NCBI GenBank assembly: GCA_947650365.1
Contig: CANTAL010000003.1
Location: 2,790,001-2,854,000 of the forward strand
Reading direction: 5' to 3'
Source: Chamaelirium japonicum
Taxonomy: Eukaryota; Streptophyta; Magnoliopsida; Liliales; Melanthiaceae
DNA length: 64,000 nucleotides
Both the position numbers and the translations under genes were made by a program. Shown here piece by piece: positions 35,307 through 48,621 of the stretch (its first letter is position 1; each line of letters opens with the position of its first letter). The notes under the pieces are model-generated. The model worked only from the letters and a program-made list of their open reading frames with translations, ran no database searches and was not told where the DNA came from.

Positions 35307-38300
35307 TATTATCAACACGAACATATCGAGCCCAATCGACCTGTCATAAAAAAATGGAGAGAGAAACGAAGACAAAAGAGAGAGAAGAAGAGAGATTAGA
35401 ACGGCGAAATAAACAATGAGAGAAGAAGTCCTGCTCCATTCCATTGGCCACGGGTATAGGTTTGAAGTAAGATGTAATCTAAATTCCAAAACTCCATTTA
35501 TCAATAGTATTATCTTAACATTATTATGATTATATTGTAATGTTTCTATAATTTTTTTAATAATAGTAATCGTTTATTAAATTACAAAATAATTTAAATA
35601 ATTGAAATACTTTAATAATTAGTGATTTATTAATATAATAATTTTATATAATTATTTAATTATCTAGTTATTTAATGACATTTATTATTTTATTTATTTC
35701 TAATTTATTATATTAATAAATAATTAAAATTTTTAACAATTTAATTATTTAAAATATTAAATAAATAAATAATAATTTTTTAAATATTTAATTACTTATT
35801 TATTTAATTATATAGTTATATAGATAATTAAATATTTTTTTAATTATTTAATTCTTTAATTATTTAATTCTTTAATTATTTAATTATTTAATTATTTATG
35901 TAATTATTTTTATTTTATTACTTATTATTTTATGAAATTTTATTATTTTAGAAAATTATATTATTTCAAAAATATTTTATTATTTATATGTTTAAATAAT
36001 TAACTAATTATTTAAATAATAAGTAAATAGTTACTTAATTCATTTTTTATTTTATATCATAAAAAAATAATTAGTTTTTTATTATTTAAGAAAATAATTT
36101 GTTAATTATTTAATTACATAATAATTTACTTAATTTATTATTTATTTAACAATAGAATTCCTTAATAATTAAATAAATTTTTTGTTTAAGTAAATAATCA
36201 ATTTAATATATTTCTTTAATAAATAAGTTTTTAAATATTTAAATAATTGATTAATATTTAATTATTTTAAAAATGATTATTTAAATAATTATTTATATAA
36301 TTATCTAAATAATAAAATTTAAATTTTATAATTATTTAGATAAATAATTATTAAAAAATTTATTGAAATAATAATATAATAATTTTATTACATAATAATT
36401 TACTAATGTAATTATTAATTCAATTTTTTTGTTATTTCAAAAAATTGTAATTTATTTGATTTTTTATATAACATTTCAAATAACTATTTATTTATATAAC
36501 TGAAATATTAGATTTTAATGTAATGTTGTAATGTTTCTATATAAAATAATTTTTCTATATAAAATATTATGATTATTATTGTAATGTTTCTATAATTTTT
36601 TAAACAATAGTAAACATTTATTTTATTATAAAATAATTTAAATAATTTAAAAATTAACTTTTTATTAAAATAATAATTTTATTTAATTATTTAATTATCT
36701 AGTAATTTAATGAAATTTATTATTTTATTAAATAATGAATTATTATATTATTATCTAATAAAATTATGGAACTATTTAATGGTGTAGAATATTAAATTAA
36801 TAAATAATGATTTAATTATATAATTAATTTGTTTTATTAGTTAGCTATTTATTTATTATTATCATTTAAATAATTTTTAAAATAATAAATTATTGAAATA
36901 ATAAAATAATTAATTAATTGAATATTTCATTATTCAATAAGTAATTAATGAAGATATTTAATTAATTAACATTAATGAAATAATTATTATAATTCTTATT
37001 ATTTATTTTATAATATAATTTATTAATTTCATTATTTATTTAACAAAAAAATTAAATAATATAATAATATATTAACTAAATACTTATTATTTAAAAAAAA
37101 TAATATTATTTAAAACTATTTTTTTATTAATATATTCAAATACTTAACTAATTAATTAAATAATAAGGAAATAGTTATTGAATTAATTTTTTATTTTATT
37201 ACTTAAGGAAATAATTAATTTTTTCAAGTATTTTATTTAGTTTTTTATAATTTAATATAATTTGTTAATTATTTCGTTAAATAATAACTTATTTAAATTA
37301 TTATTTATTTAACTATGAAATTAATTATAATTTATGGTTTAATGATTCAAATAATTATTTAATCATTTTATAAAATATTTAAATAATTTCATTATTTATT
37401 TATGTTATGAATATTTAAATCAAATATTTTAATTATTTTATTATTTTAAAATTTATGTAATAATTTAAAGAATAAATTATATTAATTAATAATTTTTTCA
37501 AATAATAAAGTAATTTAATCAATAATTACATGACTAAATTATTATGTAATAAAATTATTAGATTATCATTTAAACAAATTATTAAATTATTATTTATTTA
37601 TATAACTAAAATGTTAGAATTTAATTATTTACATAATAAATTAAAGTATTATTTAAATAATAATTTTTTTAAATAATTAAATAATTATTCAAATATTGAA
37701 ATATTTAAAAACTTAATTAGTGAAGAAATATATCAAACAGATAAATAAATAATAATTTAAAAATAATATGTTATAATTAAATAAATATAAAATTTTATTT
37801 AATTAGGAGATATTAATTGAAATAAATAAAAAAATAATTATTTAATGAAATAATAAAATAAAAAAATAATTTAATAACTATTTATTTATTATTTCAATAA
37901 TTAGTTAATTATTTGAATATATGAATAATAAAATATTTTTTTAAAGGGTTATTTTGACTTTGCCCCCTAAATTATGCCTTGAATTAGACTTTACCCCCCA
38001 TATTTTCATTAATTAGACTTTACCCCCCAAAACTAACAGTTCCGTCAGCTCACCTCTCAAAACTTTATTTCTTTTCCGTCAGCTCACCCTTCCTCTTAGA
38101 TGAAGAGCTGACGGAATAGTTAGTTTTGGGGGGTAAAGTCTAATTAATGAAAATATGGGGGGTAAAGTCTAATTCAAGGCAAAATTTGGGGGGCAAAGTC
38201 AAAATAACCCTTTTTTAAATAGCTTAATATTTTTTTGATAATCAAAGAAATATTTATTCATTTTTATATTTCAATAATAAATAATTTGTTTAAGTTATTT

Positions 38301-38484
38301 AATTATATAGATAATTAAATATTTTATTAATTATTTAATTATTTAATTTATTTAACTATTTAATTTATTAAACTAATTAAATTAATTAAATAATAGGAAA
38401 TAGAGAAGTAAGATGAGGCACATCCGGATTTTTTGCTTTAAGAAAATTTATATTTTTCTTTAAAAAATTTTAAAACATTGCAAC
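35307..38484 (+). mobile_element. Leader and AT-rich core, interrupted by a MITE
   Basis: The leader is rich in GAGAGAAACGAAGAC. The boundary motif lies at 35505-35550. The core is about 2.7 kb, with partial duplications of the boundary motif near 36530-36600. The MITE is at 37946-38210, and the purine tract at 38394-38414. No gene is seen. Confidence 0.7.
37946..38210. mobile_element. 265-bp MITE, Mutator-like, with 9-bp target duplication
   Basis: Terminal inverted repeats of more than 100 bp start GGGTTATTTTGACTTTGCCC and mirror at the right end. The element can fold almost completely, with a short unpaired centre around 38060-38095. The 9-bp duplication TTTTTTAAA flanks both ends (37937-37945, 38211-38219). 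Homologous positions in sister cores (for example near 34865 and 44445) read TTTTTTTAAATAGCTTAAT without the insert, which are clean empty sites. Repeat and duplication length point to the Mutator superfamily. There is no coding capacity. Confidence 0.93.
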
Positions 38485-41003
38485 TGTTATAAGATCGTTC
38501 GATCGGATGACTGTCCACCATCGGATCTCTCCCATAGATTAGGGTTTCTCATATTATACTTAGGCCCTAAGTAAACTTATCCTATAAATAATATATGACC
38601 CCTTTAGGGTGGGGCATGTTTGATGGCCCCATCTCATAATATGTTATCAATACAAACATATCGAGCCCAACTGACCCTTCGCAAGAAAACGGAGAAAGAA
38701 ATGAAGATAGAAGAGAGAGGAAAAGAGATATTAGTATCATCTAAATTAAGAAGTAATCTAAATTCCAAAACTCTACTTCTCAATAGTATCATCTTAACAT
38801 TATTATGATTATTATTATAATATTTCTATAATTGTTTTTAATAATATAATCATTTCTTTAATTATAAAATAATTTAAATAATTTAAATACTTTAATAATT
38901 AGCTTTTTATTAAAATATAATTTTATTTAATTATTTAATTATCTAGTTATTTAATGATATTTATTATTTTATTTATTTATTAATTATTAGTATTATTCAA
39001 TAATCTAATTATGTAATAATTTAATGGTTTAAAATATTAAATAAAGAAATAATGATTTAATTATATAAATATTTAAAATTTATTTAATTAGTAATTAAAT
39101 AATAAATTATTGAAATAATAAAATAATTATTTAATTTATTATTTTATTATTAAATATGTAATTCATGAAATAATTATTATAATTTTTATTTAATTATTTT
39201 ATAAAATAACTTATTAATTTAATTATTTATTTAATAAAGTTATAAAATAATATAAAAAAATAATAACTAATTACTTATTAGTTTAAAAAAAAATTATTAT
39301 TGAAAAAAATATTTTATTATTTATATGTTCAAATAATTAACTAATTATTTAAATAATAAGTAAATAATTATTGAATTAATTTTTTTTTATTACGTAATGA
39401 ATTAATTAATATTTTAATCTATTTTATTTAATTATTTATAATTTAATAAAATAATTTATTAATGATTCCATTATATAATAATTTATTTAAATTATTATTT
39501 ACTTAACTATGAAATTATTTTAAAATGAAATTATTTTTTGTTTTTGTAAATAATTTATTTAATATATAATAATTTTATTACATAATAATTTAGTTATTTA
39601 ATTATTAACTAAATTATTTTATTATTTCAAAAAATAATTACTTATTTAAATTATTATTTATTTAATAATGAAATTATTTTTTTCTTTAAGTAAATAATCA
39701 ATTTAATATATTTCTGTACAAAATAAGTTTTGAAATATATAAATAAATAAATAATTATTTATTTATTTAAAAAAATATTATTTAAATAATTCTTTATATA
39801 ATTATCTAATTAACAAAATTCTAATTTTATTATGTTAAAATATTATGTAATTATATAACGGAATTATTTAATTAGAATATAATAATAAAAGAAATAAATA
39901 ATTAAATTATTTAAATATTTTATAAAATAATAAAATAATTATTTGAATTATTAATCCATAAAAGATAATTATTCCAATATTTTTATTATTTACTTATTGA
40001 ATAATTCAATAATTATTATTAAATTATTTCATTATTGAATTATTCAATAAATAAAAAATAAAAAAAATTAATTAATTATAATTTATGGAATAATGATTCC
40101 AATAATTATTTAATTAGTTTATAAAATATCTTAATAATTTCATTATTTTTTTATATAATTCATATTTTTTAATAAAATAATTCAATTATATAATTATATA
40201 ATATTTCAACAAAATAATTTAAGTATTTTATTATTTCCATATTTACATCATAATTTAAACTATAAATTATATTAATTAATAACTGTTTAAAATAATAAAA
40301 TAATTTAATTGATAATTACATAACAAAATTTTTATGTAATAAAATTATTAGATTATTATTTAAATAAATTATTAAATAAATATTTATTTAAATAGCTATA
40401 ATATTAGAATTTAATTATTCAGATAATTAAATAAAGAATTTTCTAAATAATAATTTTTTTAAATAGTTAAATGATTTGTCAATTATTGATATATTTAAAA
40501 ACTTAATTAGTGAATAAATATACCAAATAGATTATTTACTTGAAAAAATAAATATTATAATTATTAAATAATATTATTGTTAAATAAATAATAATTGATA
40601 TAAAATATTATATAATAATATAAATAAATGTTTTTATTAAATTATGAGATATTAATTAAAATAACTAATAATAATAATTATTTAGTTAAGTAATAAAATA
40701 AAATAATAATTTAATAACTATTTAATTCTTATGTAAATAATTAGTTAATTATTTGAATATATGAATAAAAAAATATTTTTTTTAAATAGCTTAATATTTT
40801 TTTAATAATCAAAGAAATATTTATTGATTTTAAAATTTAAATAATAAATAATTAGTTAAATAAGATAATTATAAAGATAATTAAATATTTTATTAATTAT
40901 TTAATTTATTAAACTAATTAAATTAAATAAATAATAGGAAGTAAAGAAGGAAGATGAGGCAGACCCGAATTTTTTGCTTTAAAAAAATTTAAAATATTAC
41001 AAC
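38485..41003 (+). mobile_element. Full unit with contracted leader and palindromic core
   Basis: LTR 38485-38641 (157 bp; lacks about 11 bp of the TCTCTCTTTCT tract). Decayed primer-binding-like site TGTTATCAATACAA (38642-38655). Leader of only about 120 bp. Boundary motif at about 38785-38830. AT-rich core with a clear inverted-repeat centre near 40020. Purine tract at about 40935-40955. Its distal part, 40439 onwards, is the donor-like twin of 63203-64000. Confidence 0.75.
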
Positions 41004-41883
41004 TGTTTTGAGATTGTTCGATAGGATTACTGTCCACCGTTGGATCTCACCCATAGATTATGGTTTCCCATATAATATTTAGGCCCTAAGTAAGCTTATC
41101 TCATAATATGTTATCAACATGAACATATCGAGCCCAGCCGACCCGTCGCAAGTAAACGGAGAAAGAAACGAAGACAAAAAAGATAGTAGAAGAGAGATAG
41201 GAATGGAAGAATAAATAAAGAGAGAAGAAGTCCTGCTCTAGTTCATTTGCCACGGATATAGATAATTAAATAAAAAATTATATAAATAATGTTTTTTTTA
41301 CATAATTAAAAAATTAGTCAATTATTGAAATATTTAAAAACTTAATTAGTAAAAAAATATATATAATAGATTATTTACTTAAAAAAATAAATATTTTCAT
41401 TATGAAATAATTTTATAATTAAATAAATAATAAACAAAATAAAATATTATATAATTAAATTAAATAAAAAAATTTATTAAATTATGAGATATTAATTGAA
41501 ATAACTAAAAATAATAATTATTTAAATAAGTAATAAAATATAACATTAATTTAATAGCTATTTCCTTATTATTTATATAATTAGTTATTTATTTGAATAT
41601 ATGAATAATAAAATATTTTTTTAAATAGCTTAATATTTTTTTTAATAATAAAAGAAATATTTATTGATTTTATTATTTAAACAATAAATAAATAGTTTAA
41701 ATAAGTTAATTATAAAGATAAATAAATATTTCTTTAATTATTTAATTTATTTAACTAATTAATTAATTAAATTAATAAAATAAATTTAATAATAGGAAGT
41801 AAAGAAGGAAGATGAGGCACAACCGAATTTTTTGCATTAAAAAAATTTATATTTTCTATTAAAAAAATTTAAAACATTACAAC
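41004..41883 (+). mobile_element. Short unit lacking TATA box
   Basis: LTR 41004-41108 jumps from GTAAGCTTA directly to TCTCATAATA, deleting the TATA box and transcription-start region. Primer-binding-like site 41109-41122. The leader passes at about 41265 (GGATATAGATAATTAAAT) straight into the distal core, skipping the boundary motif and proximal core. Purine tract at about 41796-41815. Confidence 0.75.
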
Positions 41884-44701
41884 TGTTTTGAGATCGTTCG
41901 ATCGGATGACTGTCTACCGTCGAATCTCTCCCATAGACTAGGTTTTTTCATATTATACTTAGGCCCTAAGTAAGCTTACCATATAAATAATATACAACCC
42001 CTTTAGGGTGGGGCACGAATATATCGAGCCCAACCGACCCATCGCAAGAAAACAAAGAGAGAAATAAAGACAGAAAGGAGAGAAGAAGAGAGATGAGAAT
42101 GGAGAAATAAATGAAGAGAGATAATAATAGTAATTATATATTTAATTATAAAATAATTTAAATAATTGAAATATTTTAATAATTAACATTTTTTTAAAAT
42201 AATTATTTTATTTATTTATTTATTTATCTAGTTTTTTAATAAAATTTATTATTTTATTTATTTATTAATTATTATATTATTTAATAATCCAATTATGTAA
42301 CAATTTAATGGTTTAAAATATTAAATAAATAAATAATTATTTAATTATATAATTTATTTATTTAATTAGTTATTTCTTTTATTATTATTATTTTTTAAAT
42401 TTATTTAATTAATTTATTATATAATGAATTGTCAAAATAATAAAATAATTAATTAATTCATCATTTTATTATGCAATAAGTAATTAATAAAAATATTTAA
42501 TTAATTACCATTATTGAAATTATTATTATAATTTTTATTTAATTATTTTATAAAATAATTTATTAATTTAATTATTTATAAAATATAGTTATAAAATAAT
42601 ATAAAAATATAGCAACTAATTACTTATTATTTTAAAAAAATTATTTATTTTAAATAATTTTTTTTTTATTTATTATTTTTTTATTTTATTACTTAATAAA
42701 ATAATTAATATTTTGATGTATTTTATGTAATTTTTTATAATTGAATAAATAATTTGTTAATTATTCCATTACATAATAATTTATTTAAATTATTTATTTA
42801 ACAATAAAATTATTTAATAATTAATTTTTTTTTTGTTTTAGTAAATAATATATTTAATATATTTTTTTACTAAAAAAGATTTTAAATATATAAATAATTT
42901 ACTAATTATTTATTTATATCAAAAAATTATTTTTAAATAATTCTTTTTATAATTTTATAAATAATAAAATTCTTATTTTATAATTATTTAAATAAATATT
43001 TATTAAATTTCTTTTTTAGATGATAATATATTAATTTTATTACATAATAATTTATTTATATGATTTCTTATTAAATTATTTTATTATTTCAAAAAATTAT
43101 AATTTATTTAAATTATTAGTTTTTTAATAATTAAATTATTTAATAATTAAATTATTTTTTTGTTTAAGTAAATAATCCTTTTAATAATTTATTTACTAAA
43201 TAAATTTTTAAATATTTAAAGAATTTAATAATTATTTATTTAATTAAAAAAATTATTATTTATATAATTATTTATATAAATATCTAATTAATGAAATTCT
43301 AATTTTATACTTATTTCAATAAATAGTTATTTAATAATTTACTTAAATAATAATCTAATAATTTTATTACATAATAATTTAGTTATTTAATTATTAATGA
43401 AATTATTTTACTATTTCAAAAAATTACTAATTCATATAATTTATTTTTTAAAATATGACTTAAATATTCAAAAAATGAAATACTTAAATGTATTTTTTTA
43501 AAATATTATATTATTATATAATGGAATTATTTTATTAGAATATAAAAATAACATAAAGAAATAATGAAATTATTTAGATATTTAATAAAATAATTAAATA
43601 ATTATTTGAATCATTATTCCATAAATTAGAATTAATTCAATAGTTTTATTATTTATTTTTTAAATAACTCAATAATTATTATTGAATTATTTCATAATTA
43701 AATTATTCAATAAGTAATTAATAAAAATATTGGATTAATTATAATTTATAGAATAATGATTCCAATATTTATTTAATTATTTTAAAAAATATCTAAATAA
43801 TTTCATCATTTATTTATTTAATTAATATTTTTAATAAAAAATTTAATTATATACTTAGATAATATTTTAATCAAATAATTAAATTTTTTATTATTTAAAT
43901 ATATATTTTATAATTTAAAGTATAAATTATTTTAATTAAGAATTTTTGCAAATAAAAAAATAATTTAATCAATAATTACATAACTAAATTATTATGTTAT
44001 AAAATTATTAGATTATTATTTGAATAAATTATTAAATAATTATTTATTTATATAACTAAAATATTAGAATTTAATTATTTATATAATTAAATAAAAAATT
44101 ATATAACTAATAATTTTTTTTAATAATTAAATAATGAGTAAATTATTGAAATATTTAAAAACTTAATTACTGAAGAAATATATCAAATAGATTATTTTCT
44201 TAAAATAATAAATATTTTCATTATTAAATAATTTCATAGTTAAGAAAAGAATAATTTAAATAAAATATTATAAAATTAAATAAAGAATAAATTTTATTAA
44301 ATTATGAGATATTAATTAAAATAACTAAAAAAATAATTATTTAATTAAGTAATAAAATAAAACAATAATTTAATAACTATTTACTTATTATTTAAATAAT
44401 TAGGTAATTATTTGATTATATGAATAATAAAACATTTTTTTAAATAGCTTAATATTTTTTTAATAATCAAAGAAATATTTATTGATTTTATTATTTAAAT
44501 AATAACTAATTAGTTTAAATAATTTAATTATATAGATAATTATATATTTCTTTTATTATTTAATTTATTTAACTATTTAATTTATTAAACTAATAAAATT
44601 AATTTAATAATAGGAAGTAAAGAAGGAAGATGAGGCATACCTGAATTTTTTGCATTAAAAAAATTTATATTTTTCTTTAAAAAAATTTAAAATATTACAA
44701 A
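41884..44701 (+). mobile_element. Long unit with palindromic core, primer site deleted
   Basis: LTR 41884-42017 stops at GGGGCACGA and joins ATATCGAGCCC of the leader, losing the LTR end and primer-binding site. The leader continues to about 42120. The AT-rich core has the best palindromic centre of the window near 43690, flanked by facing ATTATTCCATAAATTA and TTTATAGAATAATGATTCC words. Purine tract at about 44612-44630. Confidence 0.75.
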
Positions 44702-44869
44702 TATTATGAGATCGTTCGATCGGATGACTGTCCACCATCAGATCTCTGCTATAGACTAGGTTTTTCCATATTATACTTAGGCCCTAAGTATGCTTACCAT
44801 ATAAATAATTTATGACCCCTTTAGGGTGGGGCACGTTTGATGTCTCTCTCTTTCTCCCATCTCATAATA
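44702..44869 (+). mobile_element. Complete 168-bp LTR
   Basis: TATTATGAGATCGTTCGATC to CTCATAATA. Primer-binding-like site TGTTATCAACACGA (44870-44883) and a full leader to 45060 follow. Confidence 0.85.
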
Positions 44870-45061
44870 TGTTATCAACACGAACATTTCGAGCCCAGCC
44901 GACCCATCGCAAGAAAATGGAGAGGAAAACGAAGACAGAAAAGAGAGAAGAATAGAGATGATAATGGAGAAATAAACGAAAAGAGAAGAATTCCTGCTCC
45001 AGTCCATTGGCCATGACTATAGGTTTGAAGTAAGAAGTAATCTAAATTCCAAAACTCCACG

Positions 45062-47339
45062 TCTCAATAGTATCATCTCAACGTTATTATGATTATCATT
45101 GTAATGTTTCTATAATTTTTTTAATAATAGTAATCATTTACTTAATTATAAAATAATTTAAATATTTTAATAATTAACTATTTATTAAAATAATTATTTT
45201 ATTTAATTATTTAATTATCTAGTTATTTAATAAAATTATTTATTTATTTATTTATTAGTTACTATATTATTAAATAATCAAATTATGTAACAATTTAATG
45301 GTTGAAAATATTAAATAAAGAAATAATAATTTAATTATATAATTTATTTATTTTATTAGTTATTTCTTTAATTATTATTATTTTTTAATAATTTAATTAT
45401 ATAATGTTACTAAATCATTAGGGATTAGTGTTTCCCTCCGTTCTCTTCTAGTATCATCTCAACGTGCAACATAGTAACGTTATTATGATTATCATAGTAT
45501 CATCTCAACCTAAGTTTTTAAATTAAATTAATTATTAAATTAAATCTCTTCGTTCTCTTCTCTCTTCTCCCATAGATTACGTTTTCCATAGATTGCTTAG
45601 ACACTAAGTAAGTTTACCCTATAAATAATATACGACCCCTTTAGGGTGGGGCACGTTTGATGGCTCTATTCCACTTCTCAATAATATAATTAAATATCTC
45701 TGTTCTCTTCTCTCATATCCCATGGATTAGTGTTACCTATAGATTACTTAAGACCTAAGTAAGAATACCCTATGAATAATATACGACCCCTTTAGGGTGG
45801 GGCACGTTTGACAGCTCTCTCTTTCTCTTATCTCATAACATATTATCAAAAGAAACATATCGAGCCTAGTCGACCAGTCACAAGAAAACGGAGAGAAAGA
45901 AACAAAGACAGAAAAGAGAGAAGAAGAGAGAAGAGAACATTAAGATAAATGAAGAGAGAAGACCAGTCGACCAGTCGCAAGAAAACGAAGAGAAAAATGA
46001 AGATAGAAGAGAGAAGAAACGAGAAGAGAATGGAGAGATAAACAAAAAAATAACAGAGAAGAAGTCCTGCTCCAGTCCATTGGCCATGGGTATAGGTGTT
46101 AAGTAAGATGGAATCTAAATTCCAAAACTCCACAGAAGAGAGAGAAGAAGAGACAAGAGAAAGGAAAGATAAATAAAGAGAGAAGAGAGAAGAAGTCCTA
46201 CTGCAGTCCATTGGCCATGGGTATAGGTGTGAAGTCAAAAGGAATCTAAATTCCAAAACTCCCCAGAATAGAGAGATAAAGAGAGAAGAAAACGGAGAGA
46301 GAAATAAAAACAAAAAAGAGAGAAGAAGAGAGAAGAACTTCTACTCCAGTCCATTCGTCACGGGTATAGCTGTCCATCATCGTGTTGTGAGTAAAGAGAA
46401 TAAGAAAGAAGAGAACGGAGAGATAAACGAAGAGAGAAGAGAAAAGAATTCCTGCTCCAGTCCATTGGACACGGGTATAGGTATGAAGTAAGAAGGAATC
46501 TAAATTCCAAAATAAATAGTTAATTATTTGAATATATAAATAATAAAATATTTTTTCAATATCTTAATATTTTATTAAATAATTTAATAAAGATTTATTT
46601 ATTTTTATATTTAAATCACAAATAAATTATATATATAATTTAATTATATACTGTATAGTAAGAAGGAATCTATATTCCAAAACTCTACTTCTTAATATAA
46701 TCATCTCAATGTTATTCTGATTATTATAGTCATATTACTAATTTTTTTTTAATTATTATATAATTTAAAAATTTAAGTTTTAGTAAAATAATTTATTTAT
46801 TTAATTATTTCATTATCGAGTTATTTATTTAAATTTGTTATTTTAGTTATTTATTATTATTATATTATTTTATAATTCAATTAGGTAACTATTTAGTAAT
46901 TTAAATTATTAAATATAGAAATACTGATTTAATTATATAATTACTTTATTAATTCATTTTATTAGTTATTTATTTAATTTTTATTTTATTTTTCATTTAT
47001 TAAATAATTAGTCATTCATCTAAATATTAAAAAACTTATTTAGAGAAGAAATATATTAAAAAGATTATTTATATAATAAATAAATAATTTAATTATGAAA
47101 AGATTTTATAATTAAATAATTTAATATTTCTAAAATAAATAATTTTTTTAAATAATTTATTTATATTATTATATATAATTTCATATTAATTTAATTATTT
47201 AATTATTTTATTATTTTTTTATTAAACTAATTAAATTAACTAAATAATAGGAAGTAAAGAACGAAGATGAGGCACACTCGGATATTTTGCTTTAAAAATA
47301 TTTTACATTTTTCAATAAAATAATTTAAAACATTATAAC
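45062..47339 (+). mobile_element. Patchwork of core, two truncated LTRs and several leaders
   Basis: Boundary and short core (45062-45420), then broken boundary words. Next come an LTR without U3 start (about 45555-45668) that ends in leader sequence, a second LTR (about 45700-45840) with site 45841-45854, and leader fragments in series (45855-45960, 45961-46135, 46136-46262, 46263-46510). Three of these begin at the same ...AAACTCC/CAGAAGAGAG junction. Core continues at 46520-47250, ending in the purine tract. It resembles the short-unit region at 9.7-10.0 kb more than its neighbours. Confidence 0.65.
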
Positions 47340-48441
47340 TGTTATGAAATCATTCGATCGGATAGCTTTCCATCATCGAATCTCTCCCAATGATTAGGAT
47401 TTTCCATAGATTGCTTAGTCCCTAAGTAAGTTTACCCTATAAATAATATACGACCTCTTGAGAGTTATACTGTAGTACATTTGCCATGGGTATAGGTGTG
47501 AACTAAGAAGGAATCTAAATTCTAAAATTTCACTTCTGAATAGTATCATCTTAATATTATTATGATTATCATAGTAATATTACTATCATTTTTTAATTAA
47601 ATTAATCATTTATTTAATTATTAAATAAGTTAAATAGTTTAATAATGAAGCTTTTAGTAAAATAAATAATTTATTTATTTATTAAATTATCTTGTTATTT
47701 ATTTAAATTTAATATTTTATTTATTTGTTTTTATTATATTATTAAATAATTAACTTAGGTAACTATTTAATTATTTCAATTATTTAATTAAAAAATAATA
47801 ATTTAAGTATATAATTAATTTATTAAATAATTTTCTTAGATTTTACTTTAATTATTATTTTATTTTTAAATAATTAAATATTTAATTAATTATTTAAATA
47901 TTTAACCACTTATTTAGTAAAAAAATATATTAAATTTATTATTTACTTAAAACAATAAATAATTTATTTATTAAAAGATTTTATAGGTAAATAAATAATA
48001 ATTTAAATAAAGTATTATGTAATTAAATAATTATAAAATTAAATTATAAAATTATGAAATATTAATTAAAATAAATCAAAAATTAATTATTTAACTAAGT
48101 AATAAAATAAAATAATAATTTAATAATATTTATTTATAATTTAAATAATTATATTTTATTTGAATATATAAATATTAATATATTTTTTGAAATAACTTAA
48201 TATCTTTATAAATAATCAAAAAAAAAATATTTATTTAAATTTTTAAATAATAAATATATTATTTAATTAATTTAATTATATAGATAATTAAATATTTATT
48301 TATTTATTTAATTATTTAATTAATTAAACTAATTAAATTATTTAAATAATAAGAAGTAAAGTAGTAAGATGAGGCATACCTAAATTTTTTGCTTTAAACA
48401 TAATTTATATTTTTCTTTAAAAAAATTTAAACCAATATAAC
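47340..48441 (+). mobile_element. Unit with truncated LTR
   Basis: LTR 47340 to about 47465 ends at CGACCTCTTGAGAG and is fused to the leader end (TTTGCCATGGGTATAGG). The primer-binding site and most of the leader are missing. The boundary motif at about 47540 is followed by a complete roughly 800-bp core and a purine tract (48352-48369). Confidence 0.75.
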
Positions 48442-48607
48442 TGTTATGAGATCGTTCGATCGGATGGCTATCCACTGTTAAATCTTTACCATAGATTAGG
48501 GTTACCCAAAGATTGCTTAGGCTCTAAGTAAGCTTACCCTATAAAATATATAACCCCTTTAAGGTAGGACATGTTTAACGGCTCTCTCTTTCTCCCATCT
48601 CATAACA
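48442..48607 (+). mobile_element. Complete 166-bp LTR (good reference copy)
   Basis: TGTTATGAGATCGTTCGATC to CATAACA. The adjoining primer-binding-like site 48608-48621 is perfect. If the LTR instead begins at TGAGGCATACC after the purine tract, it spans 48370-48607 (238 bp). Confidence 0.88.
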
Positions 48608-48621
48608 CGTTATCAGCACGA
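48608..48621 (+). promoter_or_regulatory. Representative primer-binding-like site, CGTTATCAGCACGA
   Basis: Immediately follows the LTR end CATAACA. The 14-nt word is conserved at the same place in some 40 LTRs of two unrelated LTR families in this window. Its complement, TCGTGCTGATAACG, equals nucleotides 27-40 of plant tRNA-Ile(AAU) as I recall that tRNA, apart from G for A34, which is inosine in the mature tRNA. The usual plant Copia site TGGTATCAGAGC is absent. Confidence 0.6.

Noticed and set aside
48608..48621. Actual tRNA gene fragments at the tRNA-like words
   Set aside because: Only the 14-nt anticodon-arm complement is present. D-arm, T-arm and acceptor sequences are missing, so it is a primer-site match and not a tRNA gene.
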